Shown: positions 1 through 4,623 of the stretch, one piece after another | Layout: each line of letters begins with the position of its first letter | How positions within the stretch are numbered: the first letter of the stretch is position 1 | From: Candidatus Dormiibacter sp. | GTDB lineage: Bacteria; Chloroflexota; Dormibacteria; UBA8260 | DNA length: 5,690 nt | Assembly: GCA_025450495.1 (NCBI GenBank) | Contig: JANWHI010000122.1 | Location: 1 to 5,690, forward strand | Direction of reading: 5' to 3' | Made by a program: the position numbers and the translations under genes | The notes under the pieces: model-generated | Told to the model about the DNA's origin: nothing | Database searches by the model: none | Seen by the model: the letters and a program-made list of their open reading frames with translations, nothing else

Positions 1-1612
1 GGTTGGACGCCAGGGGCGGATTGGTGCCGCTCGGATACACGGTGAGGTACGACGAATGGGTGCCGTTGGTGGCGGTGACGTTGAGCACGGCGGCGGTGGC
101 GGTGGTCGGGACCGGCGGGCTGCTGGCAGCGCCCCAGATCGGCACGGTGACGCTCCGACCGGCGCCGAGCGACTGGCCCGCCAACGGATACCCAGAGCCC
201 GACCTGCTGTCGGCAACGCGGAAGGGCGGCACGGAGGTGTACACGGCCGGAGCCGGTGGCGGCGGCGCGGCCAGCGGGGCCGCCGGGGTGCCTACTCCGG
301 TGGGGCCGTCGTAGGCGGTCCCGGCGTTGCAGAGGTACGCGTTCGGCGCACAGTCCGTGGACAGCGGCGCGTTGGTGCCCGAGGTGACGTCGTTGACGGC
401 GACGCCCGGCTTGTACCAGGGCTCGCCGCCGTGCAGCCCGGCGGGCTCGCCACCGGACAGAGCGTAGATGCCCGCGATCAGCGGTGCCGACAGGCTGGTG
501 CCGCCGAACACGCCCCAGCCGGTGGAGTCCCAGGTGTCGTACACGGCGAGGCCGGTGTTGGGGTCGGCGTCGGCTGACACATCGGCCACCGTCCGCTTGG
601 CGCAGCCGCTGTCCACCTGCCACGCGGGCTTTGACTCATTGGTGCTGCAGCCACTGCCGCCGCCCCATATGTGTGCCGGTGTGGCCGAGTATTCCCAGGC
701 GGTTTCGGTCCAGCCGCGTGCGGTGCCCCCGTTCTTGGCCAGACTGGTGCCACCGACTGCGGTGACATACGGCGACGACGCGGGGAAGGACGGCGACCCG
801 GCGCTGGGACAACTCGTGTTCGCGTTCTGCTGATAGGGATTACTGGCGGACATGTAACCGAAGTCGCCGCTCGAGGCCGTGATCGGCAGACCGGCGTTGT
901 TGAGGGTGTTGTCGAACTGGACCTAGCCGCTGGGCGACTCACACCCGCCCCAGCTGAGGCTCAGCTCGCTGGCACCCAGACTGGGGGCGGTCGCAATGCT
1001 GGCCATGAAGTCGCTGTCGGCGGACGATGCGCCCTCGATGAGGAGGATGTGGCAGAGCGGGCAGGCGGCTGAGACTGCCTGGATGTCGAGGTCGATCTCT
1101 GAGCCCCAGCCGTAGCTTGGGTCGTTGCGGTTGGTCGTGCTGGCAGCCGGAGGGAGGGGGCTGGCGCCGCCGCTCTGGTTCGTCTTCCTGAAACAGCCGT
1201 TGGCGGTGGTGCACGGGGGCAGGTTCCAGGTGGTGCGGTAGAGCGCGAGGTCCGCCTCAGCGTTGGGGTTGTCGTACGCGTCGATGACGGCGACGGTCTG
1301 GTTGCTGCCACCGGAGGAGCCGCCGATGCCATAGGCGCTCTGGACGTCGGCGGGGCTGTAGCCGCTTGAAGGTGCTGTGTTGGACAGCCGGGTCGTCACT
1401 CGCTTGCCGTTGGCGGTGACGACTCGAACCATGCAGGCGCGATGGCCGGCCTGGGGCGACCCGCAGAGCCCGACGCTGCTCAGCGCGGGGGTGGCCGCCG
1501 GCGCCGGCGCGGCGGCGGCGGGCAGCGTGGTGGCCGGGGAGAGCAGCAGGGCTCCCGCGGCGGCCATGCCGGCCAGGACGCGGGCAGCACGAAAGGAATG
1601 CAGGGAAGGCAT
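1..1612 (-). pseudogene. Secreted S53 (sedolisin) peptidase with C-terminal beta domain, interrupted by an in-frame stop and cut by the window edge
   Basis: Read through the TAG at 923-925, one open frame runs from ATG 1612 to the window edge with no frameshift. Residues 1-35 form a Sec signal peptide (Arg8/Arg11, hydrophobic 12-25, Ala-rich cleavage region). The S53 catalytic domain starts near 84 (GYSPADVQSAYGI). Catalytic residues expected of sedolisins are all there: Glu172 and Asp176 (SEIDLD), oxyanion Asp250 (SSGDFG), and nucleophile Ser373 (GGTSLSAP). Probable calcium ligands are Asp408 (NDVTSG) and Asp435 (YDGPTGVGTP). After a Pro/Ala linker, residues from about 458 (FRVADSR, then TAAVLNVTATN and LTVYPSG) match a beta domain common on actinobacterial secreted proteins. 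The usual S53 activation prodomain is missing, with only about 48 residues between signal peptide and catalytic domain. As written only 229 residues are made, lacking Asp250 and Ser373. A sequencing error is possible. No clear Shine-Dalgarno precedes ATG 1612. Confidence 0.9.
923..925 (-). other. Premature in-frame TAG in the S53 peptidase
   Basis: The codon after ...WGGCESPSG (residue 230) is TAG. The same frame continues for more than 300 codons with family-specific motifs, starting VQFDNTLNNAG. A single C-to-T change from CAG (Gln) would explain it, since S53 proteins commonly have polar residues here, but the original codon is inferred. No recoding signal is recognised around it. Confidence 0.9.
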
Positions 1613-1621
1613 GCGGGGCCG

Positions 1622-1627
1622 ATGGTA
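1622..1627 (-). promoter_or_regulatory. Tentative -10 box for the S53 gene
   Basis: Read on the minus strand, TACCAT lies 9 nt before ATG 1612, which would place transcription start almost at the start codon. This would fit the absence of a Shine-Dalgarno. No convincing -35 is seen, so this is a weak call. Confidence 0.25.
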
Positions 1628-1722
1628 GGAGCCGAGCGCCCGTGCAGACGCGCGCGATGAAATTCGTTGGCCGAGCGTTACCCGGACCTAAGACCGCTGC
1701 CACCGTGCTGTGCCCCGCTTCT

Positions 1723-1738
1723 GTAGCGTGTGTGCTAC
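1723..1738 (+). promoter_or_regulatory. Inverted repeat GTAGC-6-GCTAC, candidate VapB operator
   Basis: Perfect 5-bp arms GTAGC (1723-1727) and GCTAC (1734-1738) flank a 6-nt centre. The right arm overlaps the likely vapB -10 box (TACGAT, 1736-1741). Type II antitoxins, alone or with their toxin, typically bind such dyads over their own promoter and repress it. Operator function here is inferred from position and symmetry. A second palindrome follows at 1740-1750. Confidence 0.55.
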
Positions 1739-1741
1739 GAT
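1736..1741 (+). promoter_or_regulatory. Candidate -10 box TACGAT of vapBC (leaderless start)
   Basis: TACGAT fits the actinobacterial TAnnnT -10 pattern and ends 7 nt before ATG 1749, so transcription would begin at or next to the start codon. No Shine-Dalgarno is present. Leaderless mRNAs are common in actinobacteria. No good -35 hexamer is visible at 16-18 bp spacing. Confidence 0.5.
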
Positions 1742-1750
1742 GTGCCACAT
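1740..1750 (+). promoter_or_regulatory. Perfect palindrome ATGTGCCACAT at the vapB start
   Basis: Arms ATGTG and CACAT flank a single C, and the right end contains the first two bases of the vapB start codon. The same 11 bp occurs at 3538-3548 inside a longer palindrome upstream of the membrane-protein pair. It may be part of the VapB operator or a site for another regulator. Both roles are inference. Confidence 0.4.
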
Positions 1751-2003
1751 GGATCGCGAGATCACCCAGCGTGAGCTGCGCAACGACAGTGGCGAGGTGA
1801 TGCGGGCCGTGGACGCCGGCGCCTCGTTCGTGGTGACCCGCAATGGCACCGCGGTCGCCGAGCTCATCCCGATGCGGAGGCGGCGCTTCGTCTCCGCGAC
1901 AGCAGTGCTGACGGCCTTCCGCGACACCCCGGCGATCGATCCACGCCGGTTCCGCGCCGACCTGGATGGTGCTGCCGACCAGGACCCCCGGCCACGTGCC
2001 TGA
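1749..2003 (+). CDS. vapB: Type II antitoxin, Phd/YefM family (VapB-type)
   Basis: An 84-residue protein, the usual size for this family. Residues 1-42 (ITQRELRNDSGEVMRAVDAG, then SFVVTRNGTAVAELIPM) are the Phd/YefM N-terminal fold that dimerises and binds operator DNA. Residues 43-84 are a basic, then Asp/Arg-rich tail (DPRRFRADLD) that in the family wraps around and blocks the toxin. The role is to neutralise the adjacent PIN-domain RNase and repress the operon. ATG 1749 is chosen because the domain begins directly after it and a -10 box ends 7 nt upstream. In-frame ATG 1740 would add only MCH. The gene overlaps vapC by 8 nt if the toxin starts at GTG 1996, implying coupled translation. It is divergent from the S53 gene. 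Family assignment is firm, while regulation is inferred. Confidence 0.92.
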   Translation: MDREITQRELRNDSGEVMRAVDAGASFVVTRNGTAVAELIPMRRRRFVSATAVLTAFRDTPAIDPRRFRADLDGAADQDPRPRA

Positions 2004-2415
2004 GGGGCGCCACCTGCGTGGGCTGATCGACACATCGGTGGTCATCGACCTCCATCGCGTCGCCGCCACAGATCTCCCAGAGCTCGTGGCCGTCTCGGCT
2101 GTGTCGATGGCCGAGCTGGCCGCGGGCCCGCACGCCACCGACGACGTCGAGGAACGAGCCCGCCGCCAGGACCTGCTGGTGCGGACGGCGGCAACGTTCG
2201 AGGCCGTGCCCTTCGATGACGACGCCGCACGCGCCTACGGTCGCGTGTACGCGGCCGTCGTCAAAGCCGGCCGCAAGGCGCGCGGCCAGCGTGCCTTCGA
2301 CCTGCTCATCGCGGCGACGGCGATGGCGGCGCGCCTGCCGCTGTACACGCGCAACCCGTCCGACTTCGTTGCACTGGCCGGCCTCCTCGAGGTGGTGGCC
2401 ACCGAGGTCAGCTGA
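1996..2415 (+). CDS. vapC: Type II toxin, PIN-domain ribonuclease VapC
   Basis: A 139-residue PIN-domain protein of normal VapC length. Acidic metal-binding residues sit in family order: Asp12 (GLIDTSVVIDL), Glu40 (VSMAELAAG), Asp102 (RAFDLLIAATA) and Asp123 in TRNPSDF, with Asn120 before it. VapC toxins use this Mg2+-binding site to cleave RNA, often tRNA or rRNA; the target here cannot be told. The chosen start is GTG 1996, giving the GTGCCTGA overlap with the vapB stop and having AGGA 11 nt upstream. An in-frame ATG at 1966 would add a Pro-rich extension translated from the end of vapB, and CTG 2014 behind GAGGGG is another possibility that would give the more typical short N-terminus before LIDTS. 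The gene ends 6 nt before the convergent membrane-protein gene. Confidence 0.93.
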   Translation: MPEGRHLRGLIDTSVVIDLHRVAATDLPELVAVSAVSMAELAAGPHATDDVEERARRQDLLVRTAATFEAVPFDDDAARAYGRVYAAVVKAGRKARGQRAFDLLIAATAMAARLPLYTRNPSDFVALAGLLEVVATEVS

Positions 2416-2426
2416 GCGCGGTCAGC
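2411..2426. terminator. Short hairpin between convergent stops (weak)
   Basis: GCTGA (2411-2415) and TCAGC (2422-2426) pair over a 6-nt loop and contain both stop codons of the converging vapC and membrane-protein genes. The stem is only 5 bp with no T-run, so termination here is doubtful. It is nonetheless the only structure between the genes. Confidence 0.2.
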
Positions 2427-2853
2427 CCGGTGAGGGGTCGGCGAACCGAGCGACGGTGAAGCCGATGCTGAGCGGGACATCGAGCGCGAACATCAGCAGC
2501 ATCAGGCTGAGCACCAGCAGCGGCGTCCCGCTCGCCCCGTTGTGGATGAACGCGTACTCGATCATGCCGGCGATCACCAGGTAGGCGAGCAGAGCCCAGC
2601 GAGCCACGCCGAAGAACACGCTCCAGGCGAAGCCGGGGGTCCGGCGCAGCAGCACCGCGCTCGCCGCGGAGAGGATCGCGCTGCCGGCGAGCAACGCCAC
2701 CGGGATGGCGAGCGACGACGGCTGGGCAAAGTTGGCGGCCATGACGATGCCGCCGATGATCACCAGGGCGAGCGAGCCGATGGTCAGCTGCGTCACCGGC
2801 GGAAGGGTGCGCGCCGGGGCGGCGGTCGCCGGGACCGCGACCTGCGCGGTCAC
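2422..2853 (-). CDS. Small four-helix integral membrane protein, function unknown
   Basis: A 143-residue hydrophobic protein with four predicted transmembrane segments at about 22-41, 47-69, 75-98 and 110-133, and a short Ala/Pro-rich N-terminus likely outside the membrane. No catalytic or metal-binding motif stands out. Points of note are Arg85/Trp86 at the start of helix 3, the segment MIEYAFIHNGASG between helices 3 and 4, and Asp125 within helix 4. It starts at GTG 2853, whose GTGA overlaps the stop of the upstream gene by 4 nt. Together with the weak Shine-Dalgarno, this implies translational coupling and a shared complex or process with that membrane protein. I do not recognise the family. 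The coding call is strong, but no function is proposed. Confidence 0.85.
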   Translation of the reverse strand: MTAQVAVPATAAPARTLPPVTQLTIGSLALVIIGGIVMAANFAQPSSLAIPVALLAGSAILSAASAVLLRRTPGFAWSVFFGVARWALLAYLVIAGMIEYAFIHNGASGTPLLVLSLMLLMFALDVPLSIGFTVARFADPSPG

Positions 2854-3458
2854 TGCGTGGTGATCCGGGTCATGATCAGCAGGGTCGCGACCTGCATCGC
2901 CCCGGTGATACCCGCAGCGAACACGAAGCGCCGCATCAGGCGCGCGATCACCTCACCGTTGGGTCGCGGCTTGTTCATCTCGAACAGGACGGCGACGTTG
3001 GCCGGTTCGAGGACGCCCAGCGCGACCGTCGCCATGACCCCGACAACGGCGAACGATGCCACCAGCCACGCGTGGTTGGCGCCGGCCGGGTTGAGGTTGC
3101 CGAGGTTGACGGCCACCTGGAAGCCGGCGGCCAGGGTCATCACCACCAGCGTGGGCATGATCAGGACCATCATCGGCATGAACTTCGACGAGAACTCCGC
3201 CCGGGCGGGGATCGAGAGCCGGCCGAGGATGGGGCCGATGACGAAGCCGACGAAGAGGTCGATGCCAGTCCACAGGCCGCCCCCGGCGACGTGGTAGAAC
3301 ATCAGCGCCCACTGCCAGTTGGCAGCGATGGCGACGACCAGGAAGACGAGGATCACGCCGACGATCGGCAGCCCCTTGAGCGGCACCACCTGGATGGCGC
3401 GGCGGGGCGCGGCGGCGGGTTGGACAGACGGCAGCCCGTCCGCGGTCATCACGGCCAC
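2850..3458 (-). CDS. Five-helix membrane protein, loosely CopD/DUF2269-like
   Basis: A 202-residue integral membrane protein with about five helices (31-47, 51-78, 94-117, 131-157, 177-196). Helix 2 carries FYHVAGGGLWTGIDLF and ends in GPILGRL, recalling the His-x-x-Gly-Gly...Trp-x-Gly pattern of CopD-like and DUF2269-type membrane proteins, where the His can be a haem or metal ligand. That resemblance is an impression, not proof. A basic loop (NKPRPNG, RLMRR) lies between helices 4 and 5. GTG 3458 is chosen as start because GGGGGAGGA (3466-3474) lies 7 nt upstream. ATG 3449 is too far from that site, and the longer frame from 3581 would add a non-hydrophobic, Pro/Arg-rich stretch over the regulatory repeats. 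It is first in a two-gene operon, with the downstream gene overlapping by 4 nt. Confidence 0.82.
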   Translation of the reverse strand: MAVMTADGLPSVQPAAAPRRAIQVVPLKGLPIVGVILVFLVVAIAANWQWALMFYHVAGGGLWTGIDLFVGFVIGPILGRLSIPARAEFSSKFMPMMVLIMPTLVVMTLAAGFQVAVNLGNLNPAGANHAWLVASFAVVGVMATVALGVLEPANVAVLFEMNKPRPNGEVIARLMRRFVFAAGITGAMQVATLLIMTRITTQ

Positions 3459-3465
3459 TGCGCGA

Positions 3466-3474
3466 TCCTCCCCC
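3466..3474 (-). promoter_or_regulatory. Strong Shine-Dalgarno that fixes the membrane-protein start
   Basis: Read on the minus strand, GGGGGAGGA lies 7 nt before GTG 3458 and 16 nt before ATG 3449. The spacing favours the GTG start. Confidence 0.7.
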
Positions 3475-3478
3475 GTGC

Positions 3479-3505
3479 GTCCGGTGACACCTGGGTCCGG
3501 TGACA
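3479..3505. repeat. Tandem direct repeat of GTCCGGTGACA, 16-bp period
   Basis: Two exact 11-bp copies lie at 3479-3489 and 3495-3505, starting 16 bp apart, just upstream of the Shine-Dalgarno of the membrane-protein operon. Direct repeats at this position often bind a transcription regulator. On the minus strand one copy contains TTGTCA, similar to a -35, but no matching -10 is visible. A regulatory role is inferred. Confidence 0.45.
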
Positions 3506-3535
3506 AGCGCCGGAACGCGCTCCCACGGACAGGGT

Positions 3536-3550
3536 GAATGTGCCACATTC
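3536..3550. promoter_or_regulatory. Perfect 15-bp palindrome GAATGTGCCACATTC
   Basis: Arms GAATGTG (3536-3542) and CACATTC (3544-3550) are exact reverse complements around one C. It lies 77 nt upstream of the membrane-protein start, in a stretch with no convincing gene, and shares its central 11 bp with the palindrome at the vapB start. It is a candidate operator for a dimeric regulator. No regulator is identified. Confidence 0.5.
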
Positions 3551-3643
3551 CGGTGGGGCTGTGGGGATGCGCGGCGGCCAACCGTCCCTCCCCGCGAACA
3601 CGCGGCCACGGCGGCGCGTTGGCGCGGTGGGCTGGGTCAGGCG

Positions 3644-3690
3644 ACCGACGCCACCAGTCGGTACGCCTGCCTCTGTGTCCGCAAGCAGGC
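3644..3690 (-). terminator. Two adjacent hairpins after the microprotein operon
   Basis: ACCGAC (3644-3649) pairs with GTCGGT (3657-3662) over a 7-nt loop. GCCTGC (3665-3670) pairs with GCAGGC (3685-3690) over 14 nt. On the minus strand they begin 11 nt after the stop of the gene ending at 3702. There is no T-run, which is not unusual in GC-rich actinobacteria. Termination is plausible but unproven. Confidence 0.35.
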
Positions 3691-3701
3691 CGAGGAGATG
3701 G

Positions 3702-3875
3702 CTAGTTGTGCAGCCGCTGACACTCCTCGCAGAGTTGATAGCCACCGGTACGGCCCTGGCGCTCGGCGCGGGGAATCTTGCCCGCGATGACGCAGCGATC
3801 ATTGTTGTGATACCGCCTCTCGGCCTCTGGCTTCTTCAGCTCGTACACGGAATAGAAATCAGCCACTCGCGGCAT
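3702..3875 (-). CDS. 57-residue putative zinc-binding microprotein
   Basis: Frame ATG 3875 to TAG 3702. Candidate zinc ligands are His23 and Cys28 (YHNNDRC), then Cys49 and Cys52 (LCEEC), with His56 near the C-terminus. The H-x4-C...C-x2-C layout with an intervening GRTGGYQ turn resembles small zinc-ribbon proteins of the kind found on phages and mobile elements, though I cannot name a family. Residues 14-21 are charged. GAGG at 3884-3887 sits 8 nt before ATG 3875, and the stop of the upstream small gene lies only 2 nt before it (TGACCATG), so the two are surely co-translated. Third codon positions are less G/C-rich than in the neighbours, hinting at a different history. DNA, RNA or protein binding are all possible. 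The Cys/His pattern, Shine-Dalgarno and tight spacing support it as real. Confidence 0.72.
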   Translation of the reverse strand: MPRVADFYSVYELKKPEAERRYHNNDRCVIAGKIPRAERQGRTGGYQLCEECQRLHN

Positions 3876-3877
3876 GG

Positions 3878-4033
3878 TCAGCGCCTCAGCCCCAGAGCGC
3901 CGCGGCGGTCGCGCCGGTGCTCCTCGACGACGGCGCGCAGCGAGCCCAGCGCCCGATGGTCAGCGCGGTACAACCGGCTGGTGGCGTCGCGACGTTCGCT
4001 GACCAGGCCGGCGATGACCTGCAGCGGCTCCAT
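3878..4033 (-). CDS. 51-residue charged helical microprotein, function unknown
   Basis: Frame ATG 4033 to TGA 3878, with almost every codon ending in G or C, as in genuine genes of this genome. It begins MEPLQVIAGLVSERRDATSR and is rich in Arg, Glu, Leu and Ala, suggesting one or two amphipathic helices with a basic C-terminus (EEHRRDRRGALGLRR). No domain is recognised. AGGGA (4040-4044) lies 6 nt upstream of ATG 4033, favouring this start. ATG 4051 would add MTKGSL but has no Shine-Dalgarno. A -10-like TACAAT at 4064-4069 would give a leader of about 24 nt. The frame stays open upstream under the divergent SRPBCC gene, but that part has neither a start signal nor plausible protein character. 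It is paired with the putative zinc protein 2 nt downstream, so the two products probably act together. Confidence 0.6.
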   Translation of the reverse strand: MEPLQVIAGLVSERRDATSRLYRADHRALGSLRAVVEEHRRDRRGALGLRR

Positions 4034-4062
4034 CAAGCTTCCCTTGGTCATCGGCGGCACGT

Positions 4063-4084
4063 TATTGTAGTCGCGACTGAAATA
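4063..4084. promoter_or_regulatory. 22-bp dyad around AGTCGCGACT with embedded TACAAT -10
   Basis: A perfect 10-bp palindrome AGTCGCGACT (4069-4078) is flanked, after 2 unmatched bases each side, by TATT (4063-4066) and AATA (4081-4084), so 9 of 11 base pairs match. It sits in a locally A/T-rich island between the divergent microprotein operon and the SRPBCC gene. On the minus strand TACAAT (4064-4069) is a good -10 for the microprotein operon and lies inside the dyad, so a bound protein would cover the promoter. No clear -35 is seen. The bound regulator is unknown. Confidence 0.55.
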
Positions 4085-4100
4085 GGGGCGCCTCACCACC

Positions 4101-4163
4101 GGAGCAACCCATGTTCTTCGCCGAACCCGCATGACGCCGGTTCGGTGCCGCGCCGGCGCTTGA
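4101..4163 (+). promoter_or_regulatory. Leader of the SRPBCC gene with two very short overlapping ORFs
   Basis: GGAG (4101-4104) sits 6 nt before ATG 4111, which opens a 7-codon ORF (MFFAEPA, stop 4132-4134). Its end overlaps ATG 4131 as ATGA, opening a 10-codon ORF (MTPVRCRAGA) that stops at 4161-4163, 3 nt before the SRPBCC start at 4167. The SRPBCC gene itself lacks a strong Shine-Dalgarno. Such a chain could feed ribosomes to the gene or act as a leader, but may be chance. Confidence 0.25.
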
Positions 4164-4166
4164 GCG

Positions 4167-4607
4167 ATGGCGGTCGACGTCCACACCCAGATCGACATCG
4201 ACACACCTCGCGCTGTCGTGGCCGCATACGCCGCCGACCCGGACAACGCCACCGCCTGGTACAAGAACATCACGTCGGTCGACTGGAAGACGCCCAGGCC
4301 GCTGGCGGTCGGCTCGCGGGTCGCGTTCGTGGCGCAGTTCCTTGGCCGCCGCCTCGCGTACACCTACGAGGTCACCGAGATGGTGCCCAACCAACGCTTC
4401 GTGCAGCGAACGGCTGAGGGCCCGTTTCCCATGGAGACGACGTACACATGGGCCGACAACAGCCGCGGGGGCACGACCATGACGCTGCGCAACCGCGGCA
4501 TGCCCGCCGGTTTCTCGCGACTCGCGGCACCATTGATGGTCGGCGCCATGCGACGAGCGAACCGCAAGGACCTGGCCCGCCTCAAGGCGATTCTCGAGGC
4601 AGCCTGA
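4167..4607 (+). CDS. SRPBCC (START-like / polyketide cyclase-dehydrase type) family protein
   Basis: A 146-residue protein of typical single-domain SRPBCC length. It opens with the family's first strand and helix (VHTQIDIDTPRAVVAAYAAD), continues through YKNITSVDWKT and beta strands (VGSRVAFVAQFLGRRLAYTY, EVTEMVPNQRFVQRT, METTYTWAD, GGTTMTLRNRG), and ends in the long amphipathic C-terminal helix (about 120-146, MRRANRKDLARLKAILEAA). This helix-grip fold makes a hydrophobic pocket for lipids, polyketides or similar ligands. The ligand here is unknown and no signal peptide is present, so it is likely cytosolic. ATG 4167 matches the usual family N-terminus despite no good Shine-Dalgarno. It stands alone on this strand, divergent from the microprotein operon and convergent with the permease. 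Confidence 0.88.
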   Translation: MAVDVHTQIDIDTPRAVVAAYAADPDNATAWYKNITSVDWKTPRPLAVGSRVAFVAQFLGRRLAYTYEVTEMVPNQRFVQRTAEGPFPMETTYTWADNSRGGTTMTLRNRGMPAGFSRLAAPLMVGAMRRANRKDLARLKAILEAA

Positions 4608-4623
4608 CGGCGCCCCACCGTCA
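4605..4623. terminator. Perfect hairpin joining both convergent stop codons
   Basis: TGACGG (4605-4610) and CCGTCA (4618-4623) are exact reverse complements with a 7-nt loop. The left arm begins with the SRPBCC stop and the right arm ends with the permease stop, so the same 19 bp could form a hairpin in either transcript. There is no T-run. A compact bidirectional terminator is plausible. Confidence 0.45.

Larger units (their letters stand above)
3459..3701. other. Gene-free control region between the microprotein and membrane-protein operons
   Basis: No believable gene is seen on either strand. Open frames exist but are Pro/Arg-rich and lack start signals. The stretch holds the Shine-Dalgarno, tandem repeat, 15-bp palindrome and hairpins listed separately. 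A promoter for the membrane-protein operon must lie here, or further upstream if the microprotein transcript reads through, but no clear -10/-35 pair was found. Confidence 0.5.

Noticed and set aside
923..925. TAG as a pyrrolysine or programmed readthrough codon
   Set aside because: No stimulatory structure is recognised nearby, S53 enzymes need no special residue here, and pyrrolysine coding is not expected in this type of genome. A mutation or base error is simpler.
1257..2138. Minus-strand frame of 293 codons crossing vapB, vapC and the S53 start
   Set aside because: Arg/His/Pro-rich composition typical of an out-of-frame read in GC-rich DNA. It overlaps three clear genes.
2542..3297. Plus-strand frame of 251 codons opposite the membrane-protein genes
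   Set aside because: Low-complexity Arg/Gly/Ala/Asp composition with no motif. The opposite strand encodes coherent transmembrane helices with a good ribosome site and a coupled start.
3459..3581. N-terminal extension of the five-helix membrane protein to ATG 3581
   Set aside because: The extension is non-hydrophobic and covers the palindrome and tandem repeats. The strong Shine-Dalgarno at 3466-3474 points to GTG 3458.
3534..4070. Plus-strand frame of 178 codons with a hydrophobic middle section
   Set aside because: It starts at a GTG without ribosome site, is Arg/Pro/Ser-rich at both ends, and lies opposite the two microprotein genes, whose Shine-Dalgarno sites, spacing and Cys/His pattern are more convincing.
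3878..4363. Long minus-strand frame extending the 51-residue microprotein upstream
   Set aside because: The added part is antisense to the SRPBCC gene and crosses the dyad promoter. Only the section from ATG 4033 has a ribosome site and plausible protein character.
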